A stretch of DNA of 64,000 nucleotides from NCBI GenBank assembly GCA_947652115.1, contig OX393569.1:21105934-21169933 (forward strand), given 5' to 3'. Made by a program: the position numbers and the translations under genes. Positions 46,401 through 58,700 of this stretch are shown in pieces (the stretch's first letter is position 1; every line of letters starts with the position of its first letter). The DNA comes from Blastomussa wellsi. Lineage: Eukaryota; Cnidaria; Anthozoa; Scleractinia; Plerogyridae. The notes under the pieces are model-generated. The model saw only the letters and a program-made list of their open reading frames with translations. It was not told the origin of the DNA and searched no databases.

Positions 46401-49400
46401 ACAAAGACGTCATTGTACACCTTCCTTAAATGTGAAGCCAAGATTGACTCTGCACTCAGGCCAAGGCATTGCACACAACAAGAGCTTTGCCATTTTGTCC
46501 AGTTTTCCCAATATTTGGCCATTATTTATTTTTTATTGCAAGCTAGAACACTACACTATGACTTTGGTCTTAGCTATGTAGTAGCACTCAAACCAGGACC
46601 TAAATCTGCTGTTTACAGTTTAACACACTTTATTGAATTTTGAAATCAAAGGCTAGCAGATAATTTAAGTGATTTTGAAATTTCCAAAGTTTGTGCCAAT
46701 CTAACCCGCAATCATGATCTATAATTTGAATGTTCTTCTGAACTCATGCTATATATTAAGTGCAAGATAATTTTTTTATTCTCTCCATCAAAAAATCTTG
46801 TGTGATTTTTTTTTCACATCCTGTGCAGTTTCCCTTGTCCCTGAAAAGAATGTGGTAATCATAGGAACATCATTTATTGGTAAGTAATGAAAACGGACTG
46901 TTTCCATGCAGATTTACATTGTTTGTTTGTTGGCTTGTTTGTCCATTCTAGTCAACTGTAGACTTGTCGTGTGTTACTGCAGTTTATTGCCCAACTAAGA
47001 GAGCTGATAATTAAAATCAACCAATCAGAGTGCTTTATATTCTAGTTATTACCCTTATCCTCAATGACGTTCACAACTTATCTATTGATCATTTGAATTC
47101 AGTTTGTGTAACTGCCTGTTCTCCTAGGCATGGAATTGGCATCAAACTTTTCTGACAAAGCATCTTCTGTAACATGTGTCGGGAGAAGCAGCATTCCTTT
47201 TGCAAATGTTCTTGGAGAAAAAATTGGCTCCATGTTGAAAAAGGTAAAATTCATAGGTGTATCCTGTGCAGTACCCATTTCTTCTCACATTATCTACCAG
47301 TGTAAGTGAAATAGCTTGTTTTTGAAGGTGTTGGTGTTGTCAGATCTGGTGTTGTCCAATGCATCACGAGAGCTGCTACCCTTCCGGAAGAATCGGGTGA
47401 GGTAGCAGCTCTGTAAGGTCTCGCATGAATGGCTTGCGACGCATTGAGAGGACAATAGAACAAACAACAGGAACAATGCCCCTAGCCCCTAAAACAGTAG
47501 CAACTGCTACATCGGAGGACCAGTAGAACAAACAACAGGAACAATGCCCCTAGCCCCTAAAACAATAGCAACTGCTACACTAGAGGACCAGTAGAACAAT
47601 AGAACAGACAACAGGAACAATGCCCCTAGCCCCTAAAACAAAAGCAACTGCTACACTAGAGGACCAGTAGAACAATAGAACAAACAACAGGAACAATGCC
47701 CCTAGCCCCTAAAACAATAGCAACTGCTGTCAGTGGAATTACAAGCTTACGAGAGCTGCTACCCTGAGAACTTTTAAAGTTCTGTAGATCCCGGTAGACC
47801 ATCGATGTGGAATGTTTCAGGTAGACCCTCAAATTTCTTTGGCTGGGGAAGAATTTCTTGCGGATAAAGATGTCGATTTATTCAGGTTGCATTATTTTGT
47901 TTCTTTTTGAGAAAATCCTGTTGGAGAAACAGCAGCTTTTAAAATTATCATTTTCAGGTTCATGAAAGTAAAGGAGTCAAATTCATAACGGATGCTAGTG
48001 TGACTGGCTTCAAAGGAGAAAATGGAAAAGTAAGATTTGTAGTATTATTTCACCTGAATTTCGTCCTCATGTTCAAACTGTTTTCCGGTACTACTTCCAG
48101 CAAGACAGTGCTGCGCGAAAATTGTAAAAGGTGCTAGCTCATCAGTCTCCTCACTTAATAAAACTCAATACATTTTGTCTTTTTAGTTGACTGCGGTTTG
48201 TTTTGACAATGGAATAGAGGTTCCCGCTGATATTTGTGTGCAAGGAGTAGGTGAGGATTGTTTGTAGGTCGATCTTACGTGATCAAAACTAGGTTAGACT
48301 GCTTGCAGTCTGTTTTTCTCTCAATATTGAGGTAGGGAGCAGGATGCGGGAGTTTCAGACGTGCAAGGAGAGATTACTGAAGGCAAGACAAGAATACGTG
48401 CCCCAAACTCCTTGTCGTTCACACTACCTTTATGCGTTCACGTTCCGATGTAAACCGCTTGTTGGACTACAAAAGTTAGAAGTCTAACATAAGTAAAAAT
48501 GATTGAACTCCACGCTGGGGGCCTGATGGCAAGAACAGTGTTAACACGGTGTACACTGGTTTCTTGATTTCAACCGTTGTACGCTATATACAAGAAAAAA
48601 GTTTACAAATAATGGAAAGTGTTCTTGCTTATCATCTGCGTCTTCCGTAGGAGTTATAGCATCCACTGATTTCTTGAAAAGTAGTGGTGTACCGCTATCT
48701 GGCCGTGGTGATGTGATTGTTGACAAGGTAGGTGCCTACCATTTTTGCTTAGCGTGACCGATCGAGACCGAAATTGAATTGGAAAGTCACGTAAAAGGCA
48801 GTCACGGAGCTGAACATTTTTTTGTTTTCCCCTGTAGTACATGAAGGCGTGTGATGGAGTGTTTGCTTCTGGAGATGTCGCTAACTTTCCTCTCAAGATG
48901 TTGAACTGGGAAAAAGTTTCAATTGGTCATTGGCAGATCTCACACAAGCATGGTATGTTTTACTCGCAGAAAGAAACTCTAAAAAGAGAAAGGTTCCACC
49001 TTGATTTGTAAGCCAACCATACAGTGACTGGCTAACGATCTTGACAAGCTCTGACTTCTCGCTCCTTTCGCTTTGATTGTAAGTAATTAAATACCTGTGT
49101 GATCTGCAGTAGAAACCGGGATAAGCTCCGGTCTGATGGGCCACTAGTCCCGAATACAGACTTTACTTTTATGATCTGTATTACATTATAGGCTTATTTC
49201 AAATTGTTCAAAAGTTGTGGCCTGGTCTACGAGAAGAAATTTGAGAATCTGGCAAAGCAAGTTTGCCTATTTTCTCAGCCCCGTCTCGTTGACTTGTTTC
49301 TTCACAATAAAGAATTCAAACGCATTTGGTATGTTCAGCACCAAGCCTTGTTCCAGTATCTCAGATTTCAAAGAAAACGAATGCAAAGCATCCAAAGTAA

Positions 49401-50842
49401 ATGGGAACACCAAGATGAGTTCAGCCGCACATCCCTTTTTGCCTGCTTTCTTTCACTCGATCCTTCCAGCAATCAGTCAGTCTGTCTGTCTGTCTGTCAG
49501 TCAGTCAGTCAGTCCGTCTGTCAAGCAAACAAACAATCAATGTTCAGGATAGTAACAAAACTTAAACAAAGTCTAAAGATCTGAGAAGACGAATTCAGCT
49601 ATAGAAATTCTTTTGGATTCAATAACCTGACCTATATGCTCAAATACTGTTGCTGCAAGAGGGTCTTCCATATATGATGACAGACAATGAACTTCTGGTC
49701 TGATTTTGCATTGATAGGGCTGACAGCCGCGCGTAACATGCTTGGAAGAAATGAAGAAATCAACACGATACCATTCTTTTGGACTTCTCAGTATGGAAAG
49801 AGTATCAGATATTGTGGTAAGCCTTTAACATTCTGTTGTCTGTTCCCTTAAAACGCGCGGGCGTTTATTCACTCCAAGTGGCTAGAGCATGCACATTAGG
49901 TGAATAAAAGTTTATTGTGGTCTTGCCACATGAAGTCTTTTAACAGTGATATTTTGCTCTTAGGACATGCCCATTCATTTGACGATGTGATCATTGACGG
50001 AGACGTGGATCAGCAGAAATTCACGGCTTACTTCGTCAAGTGAGTTAAACTTCAGCTTTGGAGATCTTTCATCGAGACGAGTTGAGTTGTAACCCATGAC
50101 TGCCGAAAAAATGGATAACCAATCAGAAGCCGAGGCAATGATAGTTGACCTATTAAACAACACGGGAAAGGCACGTGATTTTTTTCGGTGTTTGGCGGAG
50201 ACCAAAGATCTTCATGAGAAAATTAAGCAACATTAAAAAACGTAATGAATTTACTTTCCGTTAAACTTTTCGTTACACTCATTCTTCCAGAGGTGACAAA
50301 GTTCTGGCTGTAGCGTCCATGGGACCCGGGAATGTCACAGCTAAAGCAGCCAATGAAATGTTTGAAGGAAAGATGCGCTCCGCATCTGAGATAAGGTAAG
50401 TTAACCTGTTGTAAATTTACTAAACGATGTTGATGGGTCTTATTCAGGGGTAGGTGTGGTGACCTAATCAGTGGTGCTGGACTCTGGATTGAGCGCTCTG
50501 GGTTTGAACCCTAGCCGGGGCACTGCAGTGTGTTCTTGGACAAGGCACTTAACTGCCGTAGTACCTCTCTTCACCCTGGTGTATTTATGGGTACTAGCGA
50601 ATTTAATGCTGGGGGGTGGGGAGGGTAACCCTGGGATGGACTAGCATCCCATCCCGAGGGGAATAGAGATATTCCTAGTCGCTCCATGCTAAAGAAAAGG
50701 AAAAGCTCTGGCTTGATGGGCCATTAAGTTTGTACGCAGACTACCGTTAATCTCTTCTGTCTTTTCGCTTGTCAAACTGTAATTGTTTTAAGCTTCTTTT
50801 ACTGACCCTTCCTCGCTTTGTTTCAGGGCTAGTCTGAAGTGA
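37476..50842 (+). CDS. AIFM3: AIFM3-like apoptosis-inducing factor 3 (Rieske + FAD/NAD oxidoreductase)
   Basis: Twenty exons join in phase to 567 aa: 37476-37593, 39293-39365, 40316-40535, 42063-42107, 42547-42631, 43861-43911, 44234-44295, 44846-44932, 46052-46143, 46280-46359, 46829-46879, 47128-47243, 47958-48029, 48187-48250, 48651-48727, 48838-48952, 49718-49816, 49964-50039, 50291-50395, 50827-50842. The Rieske [2Fe-2S] ligands are C91/H93 (HKCTHYGAPL) and C110/H113 (RCPWHGACFN). The FAD-binding loop is IIGGGGSAMKAAEAL, the NAD-binding loop VVIIGTSFIGMELAS, and the second FAD contact ASGDVANFPL. The order matches human AIFM3 (605 aa) throughout. The start MGVTVSS fits an N-myristoylation signal as in the human protein (MGGCFS); an in-frame ATG at 37347 would instead add 43 basic residues. 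The exon 7 donor (AAG/GTTGCT) is weak but is the only choice that keeps frame. Homologues are linked to mitochondria-associated redox function and apoptosis. Confidence 0.94.
38272..38785 (+). repeat. direct repeat pair, TGATACTCAGCC family
   Basis: Blocks at about 38285-38340 and 38718-38775 share ATATGT..ACTGATACTCAGCC...AGTATTG...ATACTCGGCC. Located in AIFM3 intron 1. Confidence 0.6.
42692..43824. mobile_element. DNA element with long terminal inverted repeats
   Basis: The left end reads GGTCGTTTTGCCTACAAGTC...TTCGCCTACATTGAGG and the right end is its diverged inverse (CCTCGATGTAGGCGAATC...GTAGGCGAAACAACC). Arms of about 90 bp are built from an iterated TTCGCCTACA motif. The element nearly fills AIFM3 intron 5. 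No transposase frame is visible, so it is non-autonomous. Confidence 0.65.
44401..44775. mobile_element. GCGGTTT-rich element, putative TIR transposon
   Basis: Ends GAGGGGGGTGTAAGGG and CCCTCTCTTACGCCCTCCT are roughly inverted. The interior repeats TGCGGTTTTGCGGT-like words. It lies in AIFM3 intron 7 and has no coding capacity. Confidence 0.45.
45585..45845 (+). mobile_element. SINE-like repeat, diverged
   Basis: Shares CTAATGGTTCAAACCTCAGCC, ACTGGCAAATTTAATGCT, GAGGAGTAGAAATGTTG and AAGCTCTGGCTGGTGGGTCA with the family member at 50448. AIFM3 intron 8. Confidence 0.55.
45890..46006 (+). repeat. dispersed repeat, also at 47264-47362
   Basis: GCAGTACCCATTTCTTC... GTTGTCAGATCTGGTGTTG occurs twice in the same orientation, in AIFM3 introns 8 and 12. 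Confidence 0.8.
47264..47362 (+). repeat. dispersed repeat, second copy of 45890-46006
   Basis: About 100 bp matching 45890-46006. It ends exactly where a hairpin (47369-47412) and a tandem repeat begin. Confidence 0.8.
47369..47412. repeat. perfect 12 bp hairpin
   Basis: AGAGCTGCTACC (47369-47380) pairs with GGTAGCAGCTCT (47401-47412) around a 20 bp loop. The GAGAGCTGCTACCCT word recurs at about 47752 beyond the tandem repeat, so it may mark element ends. Confidence 0.8.
47450..47729 (+). repeat. 76 bp tandem repeat, four units
   Basis: Units start at about 47458, 47526, 47602 and 47678 (spacing 68, 76, 76). The word AACAATGCCCCTAGCCCCTA is unchanged in all four. Located in AIFM3 intron 12. 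Confidence 0.9.
49108..49160 (+). mobile_element. SINE tail fragment
   Basis: GATAAGCTCCGGTCTGATGG and following bases match the 3' end of the SINE-like family at 50448-50747. AIFM3 intron 16. Confidence 0.5.
49473..49522. repeat. CAGT/CTGT microsatellite
   Basis: Tetranucleotide run (TCAG)n(TCTG)n in AIFM3 intron 16. Confidence 0.85.
50448..50747 (+). mobile_element. SINE-like repeat, best-preserved copy
   Basis: The 5' part GTGGTGACCTAATCAGTGG... GGGTTTGAACCC resembles tRNA-type A and B boxes. It is followed by TTCTTGGACAAGGCACTTAA, a G-rich stretch and a tail GAAAAGCTCTGGCTTGATGG. Three weaker copies occur in this window. Lies in AIFM3 intron 19. Confidence 0.65.
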
Positions 50843-52398
50843 CACAGAGAGCATCAAGCGATATCATTGTGAAATGCTAGGCCAAATAGCATGGCATGAT
50901 TAGCAAAACACCATTTACTCACAACTACATGCGATTTGCTTTCAAAACACATACCTGATGCATACACCACGCATTTTCTACATTTGAAAACTGTGACTTA
51001 TACTCGGTATTTAATGGAATGTTGTATCTTGTTTGAATCTGGATGTATAAATTTAAATTGTAGCAATTAACGCAAAAGAAATTGAATAGCTTTAGAATAT
51101 TGAAATTCAAGTACCTTTTTTCAATGTCTGACTTCATACAGCTTATTCCAAAATGGCCACTGATTTATGCACATAAATTGGCCCTTTTTGCCTCGTTCAA
51201 GATAAAATATTCCTTTGATTTTTGAGCTTAAAAACGAGGCAAGAAGGGCTAATTTGAATACCAACTAAAGAATATTAAGATGGTAGCCATTTTTAAGATC
51301 AAAGCTAAACCTCGACTTCTTGAAAATACAGGATGGTAAAGTTCCTGGGAGGGGTCGAAATCGCAGGGAGTCCAGAAATAAAACTTGTCTTAACCCGTTT
51401 TTCTTGCTCAACCAGTCCACCGTGACGACCATCTGGAAAGGTACGCCATTGAGTTCGCATATAGTGGTTTGATAGTGATATCTATATGAACATGTACCTG
51501 AATTTGTTCAAAACGTTACTCCAGCCGTTTAAACTTCGACGTTATTAAGGAAGGTGGATGTTCAGCAGGCACTTTACTGATTAGCACGTCGGCTTTACCG
51601 GCTGAATAATGATTAAAAACTACACCAAACTGCTGGCCAGGACCAACGATGCCTTTTGCGTCTGTTTCAAAATGAGGTCAGGTGGAATCCTTTCAACGCT
51701 GCCGACACGTCAAAGTGAAGATGACAGCTCTTGATAAAGATTTGTCAGACGAAAGGTTTGGTACTGGATCTCGTTTTCAAACTGAGGCAAATGACAAATT
51801 TTGGAGATGGGTGGCTTTTAGGAGGGGAATAAAAGAAAGGGAAAGGGCAGTGACCGAAATTTAGAGGAATACATTCGTAGACGAGTTCGCATCACGGTTC
51901 TGTTTAATTCTGAATGTGTTACGGGGATAAAAACCACGGTGTCGTTTACAAAACATTTTCACATCACGTTAAAAATCCTGAAAGCCGATTTATGTTTATT
52001 TTGTTACTAAAAATTGTCAGTTACTACACTGAGGTTAGTTGCTACATCTCGGATCGTGGTTGAACGGGCAAGTTGGACAAACGTACATTCTCATCCCGGC
52101 GTTGATTCTTCGCCAGCCGAACCACTGACCACAATTCGATTAAACGCTGTGAAATTATCAACGGCTGTAACCCTTGTTTTTACCTTCTTCGTTCTTTCTT
52201 AGAAGGTTTTGACAATGATGTCACCTCGCCACATCGTCACCGACAGGCAGTCGTGTTTCCTTGGTGTGCTGTCTTAATTGCCGATCACTTGTTATTACAG
52301 GGCTTGTGCATTGCACATGGTAGCGGATTAAAAAACTCCTTGATTTTATACTATCCTTCTCTAGTTCCTATACGGCTTTCCCCCCAAACCTTCACGGT
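50843..52398. other. region between convergent AIFM3 and PIGS ends
   Basis: Includes the AIFM3 3' UTR. No recognisable gene. A short inverted pair (TTGGCCCTTTTTGCCTCG near 51178 and CGAGGCAAGAAGGGCTAA near 51235) could form a hairpin. Confidence 0.5.
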
Positions 52399-52410
52399 AT
52401 AGAGGGGGGA

Positions 52411-52443
<33 letters not shown>

Positions 52444-52555
52444 TGAAGTATAGCAAGATAATTTGGATTTATCAACTGGGTTGATAATGTGAATTGGCCA
52501 CCTTAAAGAGATCCGAAAGCTGACGTTTCGAGCGCCAGCCCTTCGTTGGAGCGAA
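52399..52555. mobile_element. half copy of the palindromic retroelement
   Basis: Carries the head (TATAGAGGGGGG... GGTGCTGCGTCGGTG) and only one arm, ending near CAGCCCTTCGTTGGAGCGAA. It shows that the second arm is dispensable and probably arises on insertion. Confidence 0.65.
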
Positions 52556-52772
52556 GCAGTACTCGTTTGACAAACGGGTTGACCGCGACGAAAAATCGAG
52601 GCCTAGGAACTAGGCAAAAACTATCCCTGTGTCCACCAAAACCGCGTCATAGTTTAAGTTTCCTTGTTTTGCTCTTTTACAATCTGTGAAATAAGTGAGA
52701 TGCAGCGTTTGTTCTTGACAATACCGGGCTGGCCTGAAGCGCCGAGCATCGTACCAACATATTCTCGGAGCT

Positions 52773-55700
52773 TCACTCTTGTTTATCTTTTTGTTCGTCC
52801 TTTTCATCTGTGCCGTTATCTTTTCCTCTGTACCATCTTATAGCTTGCCTCAGAGATAACAGGACTGGCAAGCTGATCGGCAAAAACAAGGGAATGTATA
52901 TGGCGTACCTGAAATAAAGGTCAAATCAAATGAATTTTCCATCGACCCGTATGTCTTTTTGCAGGTTGTCTGCCGGCCATGAAAAGTTTAGTAAAAATCA
53001 CCGTACCCAAGGGTAAAAATCACCGTACCCAACTTAAGAATTAGCCAACGAGAAGATTTGTTTACCACGACCTGATTTAATAACCGAATTTGTGTACTGT
53101 AATCATACCAGTTTGGTACGCAAGATTGGTCTCACCATGGGCAACTTGGAACCGCTGCGGCTCGCCACAATAGGATACATGGCGGAGTCTATTATAGGTT
53201 TTGGATTCTAAGACTTATTCGTACCAATACAACATTAGACAAGATAAGTTAACACCACGCTTACTTTTGATCATCTGGAAAGTACAATAGCTCCAATATT
53301 GACGGGTCAAAAAATGCCTCCTCTGAAAGAAACAAGCAAACACAATCGTGCACTGGAGCTATGGAACAGATCTCTAGGAAATGAGAGGGCGGGCACTAGT
53401 CACTAAAACTCGTCCGGAAAAATAACGTGAAAGCACGGAAGCTAACGTGCAGTTCACGTAAGTCGCCAAAATTTTAACAATTCTCATTAACCTAGCCTAG
53501 CGCATAGCGGTCAGCCATACACAGTTGTACACGCTGGCCGTGACTGAGTATTCCACAGGCAGCCCAAGCTCACGTTGTGATCATGATCATATTGCATAAT
53601 AGCTGTCATGGCAAAAATATTTGTATGGGAATATTTTACAACACCTTTTAGCAAACCGAAATACTGCCAAATCTTAAATAAAATTGCCTTACCTTACTTT
53701 CACTGTGCTTTTCTTCTTGTGTGATCGCTTATTTTGCCGATTCTTGGCCATTTAGGCGAGTTATCGCTTTCTGGGTTCCCCACTACAAAGAAAAGAACAA
53801 GGCTGCACACTCCAGTTCGGAACGCCCGACGAGCCAAGCGAAAAATCCCAGCTTAAAATGGTCAAACGGCCTCAAATCCATCGCGAATTCCAAGAAGAGA
53901 TGTTCAAGTTTCATTTTAACTCAACAACAACTCAGTCCAGGCTCTGTCAGCGATGCTAAACGGCCGTTTGCTTTAAAAAATCCATGGTAAAAAGATCTCC
54001 ATTGTGCCTGTACACGCTCGTCACGGCCGTTAAAAAACGACTCGGTAACCCCGCCTCGATAATCGTCCTGAGGGGACTAGGGGAGTCAAACAAAACTTGT
54101 TGAGAGCAATGGTGTGGTGTGGTTACGGTGTGGTACTCCNNNNNNNNNNNNNNNNNNNNNNNNNNNNNNNNNNNNNNNNNNNNNNNNNNNNNNNNNNNNN
54201 NNNNNNNNNNNNNNNNNNNNNNNNNNNNNNNNNNNNNNNNNNNNNNNNNNNNNNNNNNNNNNNNNNNNNNNNNNNNNNNNNNNNNNNNNNNNNNNNNNNN
54301 NNNNNNNNNNNNNNNNNNNNNNNNNNNNNNNNNNNNNNNTTGGCAGTATTTCGGTTTGCTAAAAGGTGTCGTAAAATATTCCCATACATGACAGCTATTA
54401 TGCAATATGATCCTGATCACAATGTGAGCTTGGGCTGCCTGTGAGTATTCTAAACAAGTCGATCTGGAATAAACTACATATTATAAGCTCGTAATCAGAT
54501 AGCAACCGCTTCAAAGACAACCATGGGTTCGCTTGTGGCCAACTGTTGTAGCAAGAACGAAACAGTAACAGATGAAGCTCTGAAAAGTTAACAAACCCGA
54601 TGATCTGATGGCCTTCTTGGCTGTAAGTACTGCTGTAGTTACGTTTCCATCTTGGAGAGCTGATGTAGACTAAAAAATAACAGAACTTGTGTTATTTGTC
54701 ACGAATTGCTCAGTACAGCTGACTGATACGGCAATCAGGACCAACTTTGAAAACTAAAATAAACAGTATTACCAATCAACTAACTTCATTATTGGGGAAA
54801 ATAGCCAAAACTTGGTGGGAATTGGGGATCGCATGGCAAGGTGTATTCCGGAAGGAAATGTTTGACACCGCCGTCTCCGGTAACTGATAACTATCCTAGC
54901 CTGCAGTGAAGGGTGACACGTGACGATAGTCCCACAACAGCACGGAAAACTGGGCCGAGTCAAAAAGGTGAAAATGGACCAGAAACAGCTCCTCCTTTGT
55001 GACACACCACTCGCGATCACTCTACGTCGCAGTGTGCCGTCAGCATTCCAGCCCGTCTGAAGTAGAGGCCCCGTTAGGGGGGGGGGAGTCTGACTATCTC
55101 GTATCCCATTAATTTTTGGCCTAAATATCCCATATTCCGTTAATTGCGGTGGTTTGTATCTCCAACGTTTATGTTCGATATCCCCGAATCTCTTGTTTAA
55201 ATATCCCGTATCCCGTTAATTTCCCCCCCCCCAAATATCCCGTATCCCTATAATTTTTCACCCAAATATCCTATATCCCTAAAACCCCTAATAGGGCCTC
55301 AAAGTCAAAGTAAATTGTATCTACTGAGGATATAACACCTGACGAATTGCTTGCAGCGCCTGCTCGACTTGTTGTTGAATGTGATCATTGATCACCATGT
55401 TGCTGATTTTTCCCAGAAGCTGAGCGAGTGAAGTCAGTGTGACGGAGGAAGTCGCCAAGTACTCCATTGTTTTCAACCTCATCAGACTCTCTTGCTCCTG
55501 TGGTTAACAACACAGATTAGATTTATAACAATCTATTTTTCCTGCAGAGTCAGATTGAAAACTTATTCTAGATCATACAAGATCATACAAGTTCAAATCT
55601 CTCAAAGCTTTTTCACACATTAAAATGCCTGACTAATTTTTGACTTTTCATCTCTAAATGATCTCCCAGCTTAAAAAGCGGCTGTAAACATGGCTAAGTA

Positions 55701-58700
55701 GCACAAAGCTGAATTGTTTCTCCAAAGCAGTTCTCAAGTTATCGAAACAACGAAATAACCTCCAGTTAAACTTTTCTCAGCACCCCAATTGCAAAATGTG
55801 TGTGCCAGCTCTTGCTTGGGAATTTGACGCCTGCGCAGAGGGGCACTCTTAAACTGAGTTAACAAATAAATATTACTTTTGGTAACAAATTTAAGTTACC
55901 CAGTTTGTCACTCCAACACCATCAGCAAACCTCATTTCAACACCTCTTGGGGGTTTCTGAAAAAGAGTTTAAAAAAATGAGCAATAAATTGAAAATAACG
56001 ACTTCTTATGGACTGTGCATATTAAAGGGCCGTACTGGGAGGGAACCCTGGTTCTTTCTGATACATGCAAATTCAAGTACGGTCCCGAGTACTCTAGTGA
56101 GAGTTAAAATGGCTCTAACACGGATAACACATCTTGAAACATTTAGCCTTTCATTATCAAAGATGACATATTCATGGCGACTAATGCCCGATTATTAAAC
56201 AATCACAGCGTGCGTCTCTTGAGTAGTCATACAGTTACACGCTAGTCATATCGTAGGTTGTACCACAGTCATACCACAATGCAAGGATACTTCAGTTCTT
56301 ACCACAGAAATCACACCCAACAACAACTTGAGCTGTGACAGGAATACGCTCATGACAGGCTTCATGTCCAAAGCTATCTGTTGTGGCTTAGTATCATTCT
56401 CTGGTGCTGTCTTCGGTAGATTATAGATCTTGATTCCTCCCCACTGGGGACTCAAAAATGCATTGTTACTGCTTCGCAGACCTGCAGGAAGGTGGTTTCA
56501 AAAAGAAAGAAATTGAGTCGAAAGAGAAGTGTTCTCAATCGACTATTTTTCCTATTAGTCTTGTTTTGCAAATTTGTTGTCAATTTGGAATGAGCCATGT
56601 CCAAAAGTGGAGATACATAGTTTCTTGAGCGTGGTGACGTCTTGCAAATAACGACAATAAATTTAAAGACCTCAAATAACAAAATACGTGTAGGGAATGG
56701 TTATTTCTATTTTCAATTCACTTGTATATTTCCTGAATGAAATTTACTGTCCTCGAAAAATTCGTACTTGGCCAGAGTCCGTGTTTTGGTATTGTCACTG
56801 ACAAGAATAAAAGCGGGCTCTTAACGGTCAGTCACATGCAGCTCTATGGGGCTCCGCTCACACACTCAGTTAAGTCCGGCTTACCATCTTTAGTTTTCAT
56901 GTAAAGAGGCGTGTGCGTCTGAGAAGGGACATAAACAACAAAGTTCAAACTTGGATACAAGGAAACATGAGAACCTGGAAGAAAAATAATAGACTCAGCC
57001 AAACAAAAGATCATCAGCAGACTCTATTTGATTCATTTGCTACTAGGTCCAAGTGGTATATAGGTCGATTTAGGGGGAGGCCCGAATGAGGTGCAGCCTC
57101 ATCTTTTCTTGGATAGGTTCGGTTGCTGTCTTGCTGAATATTTTTGCCCTACCTTCCCCCTTCTAAATTTTCTGGATCCATTCCTATGGTGAATATATCA
57201 ATGATCTGCAGCAGATTCATACAACTGGGCCACAAACTACCAGATTTCACAAATGCTTCTGTTTCTATCAGATACTAGACATATGTTAATTACAGGTTAC
57301 CCAATACTCATTGGCACCTGCTTAGACACAATGAATATAATAATGATCAGTACCTTGTATACAAAATCACATACCAAGTTTTGCTTCAATGGGATTAATC
57401 ATGTGAGGCAAGTCATCATAGGAAAGATAGAAAGTGTCTCCATCCTTGCGTGGATTGATTTTGATGCTACTGTAATGAAGAATCTGTTGTAAAACAGAAG
57501 AAGTGATACAACACCTCAACAACATGAAAAGCAGTGAACTGATCAGTGGGTACCTTTAGTAAAACAAAGTTTAGATTTCACACCATTCTCAATAAAAACA
57601 AGAGAGACAAGTTGAAAACCTGAGAATCCACAGTGACATCCAAATGCGGCACCTTCAGCAGAAATGGATCCAAATATTCTGTGTAACAATGTACAAGGAT
57701 GTTTTAAAAAGAACTGATGGAGAAGTAAACAAATATACAAATTAATAAGCGAACAAGCAAAGAAAGAAGGATTTGACTTACTTTGTACAGCAGACTCTAT
57801 ATCCCATTCAGCCAGCACAGATTCGGGATCAGAGTTCAGCAGTGTAAAAGAAACCTGATATCCTAAAAGAAGAAGAAAGAAAAAAACTTACAGAAGGTTA
57901 AAAGAATGTGCCAACTGACATTGGGCTCTCATTGATTTATTAGTAATTAAACAGAGGCACAGGAGGGAATTATTATCCTAAGGAACTAAAAAATCCATTT
58001 CACAAGTACAGAGTCACAGTGTTAGTATCAATGGTCATTTCATACCTGTTATTGACTTCTGCGCTCTCATACTTTCCACAGTATCCTAAGAAAGCACAAA
58101 TAATTACATTTTAAATATTATTGTAAGGACGAGTCTGAAAACAAAGATTTCTAACCAGTGAATATACTAAAGCTGAGTCAGCATTTGTGCCTAGTGGGAA
58201 ATCCAGTCTGTGCTTACATCCGCGCTAGCTTGTCTCTTGTTTCAACAGAATGAAGAAACTACAAGTAATTCTATTTCCCCTCCCATGGATTGGATTCTAA
58301 ACCATCACAGAGTTACCCTAGCATTTAATTACACCGCACCTTTGTAAATTGTCTCTTTGAAGCCATGCTAAATGTTCTGGTGACTTCTTCTTCATTGACA
58401 AAAACGGTCCTAGCAATAACTGTGATTGCTGAAGCAAGCTCTGTCAGATCTACAGAAATACACACTTTATATATTATTTGTAATTACATCTTCATATATC
58501 TATGGGTCTCCTCCCACTTAAAAACTTAATGAAAATGCTGCCAATAAATTATAAATTTTGGAACCAAGAAAACACCTTCCTGTTGCACTAACAAGTATTA
58601 TTAGTCTACAAAATTATTACTTTATTCCACCTTTTTTTTATTTTAGTCCTTTGAATAATGAAACAAACCTTTCCTACCTTTGTTGTTGTATAAGATACAA

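Noticed and set aside
46155..46643. Short frames overlapping AIFM3 exon 10
   Set aside because: Only 46280-46359 aligns with AIFM3; the rest is intron read-through.
49204..49584. 126 aa frame with SVCLSVCQSVSQSVCQ
   Set aside because: Translation of a CAGT/CTGT microsatellite inside AIFM3 intron 16.
53690..54120. Possible gene fragment inside the inverted-repeat element
   Set aside because: The 89 aa frame has no recognisable motif and lies between transposon-like arms; not supportable as a gene.
54097..54444. Frames of 80-150 residues with X runs
   Set aside because: They are read through 200 N of assembly gap.
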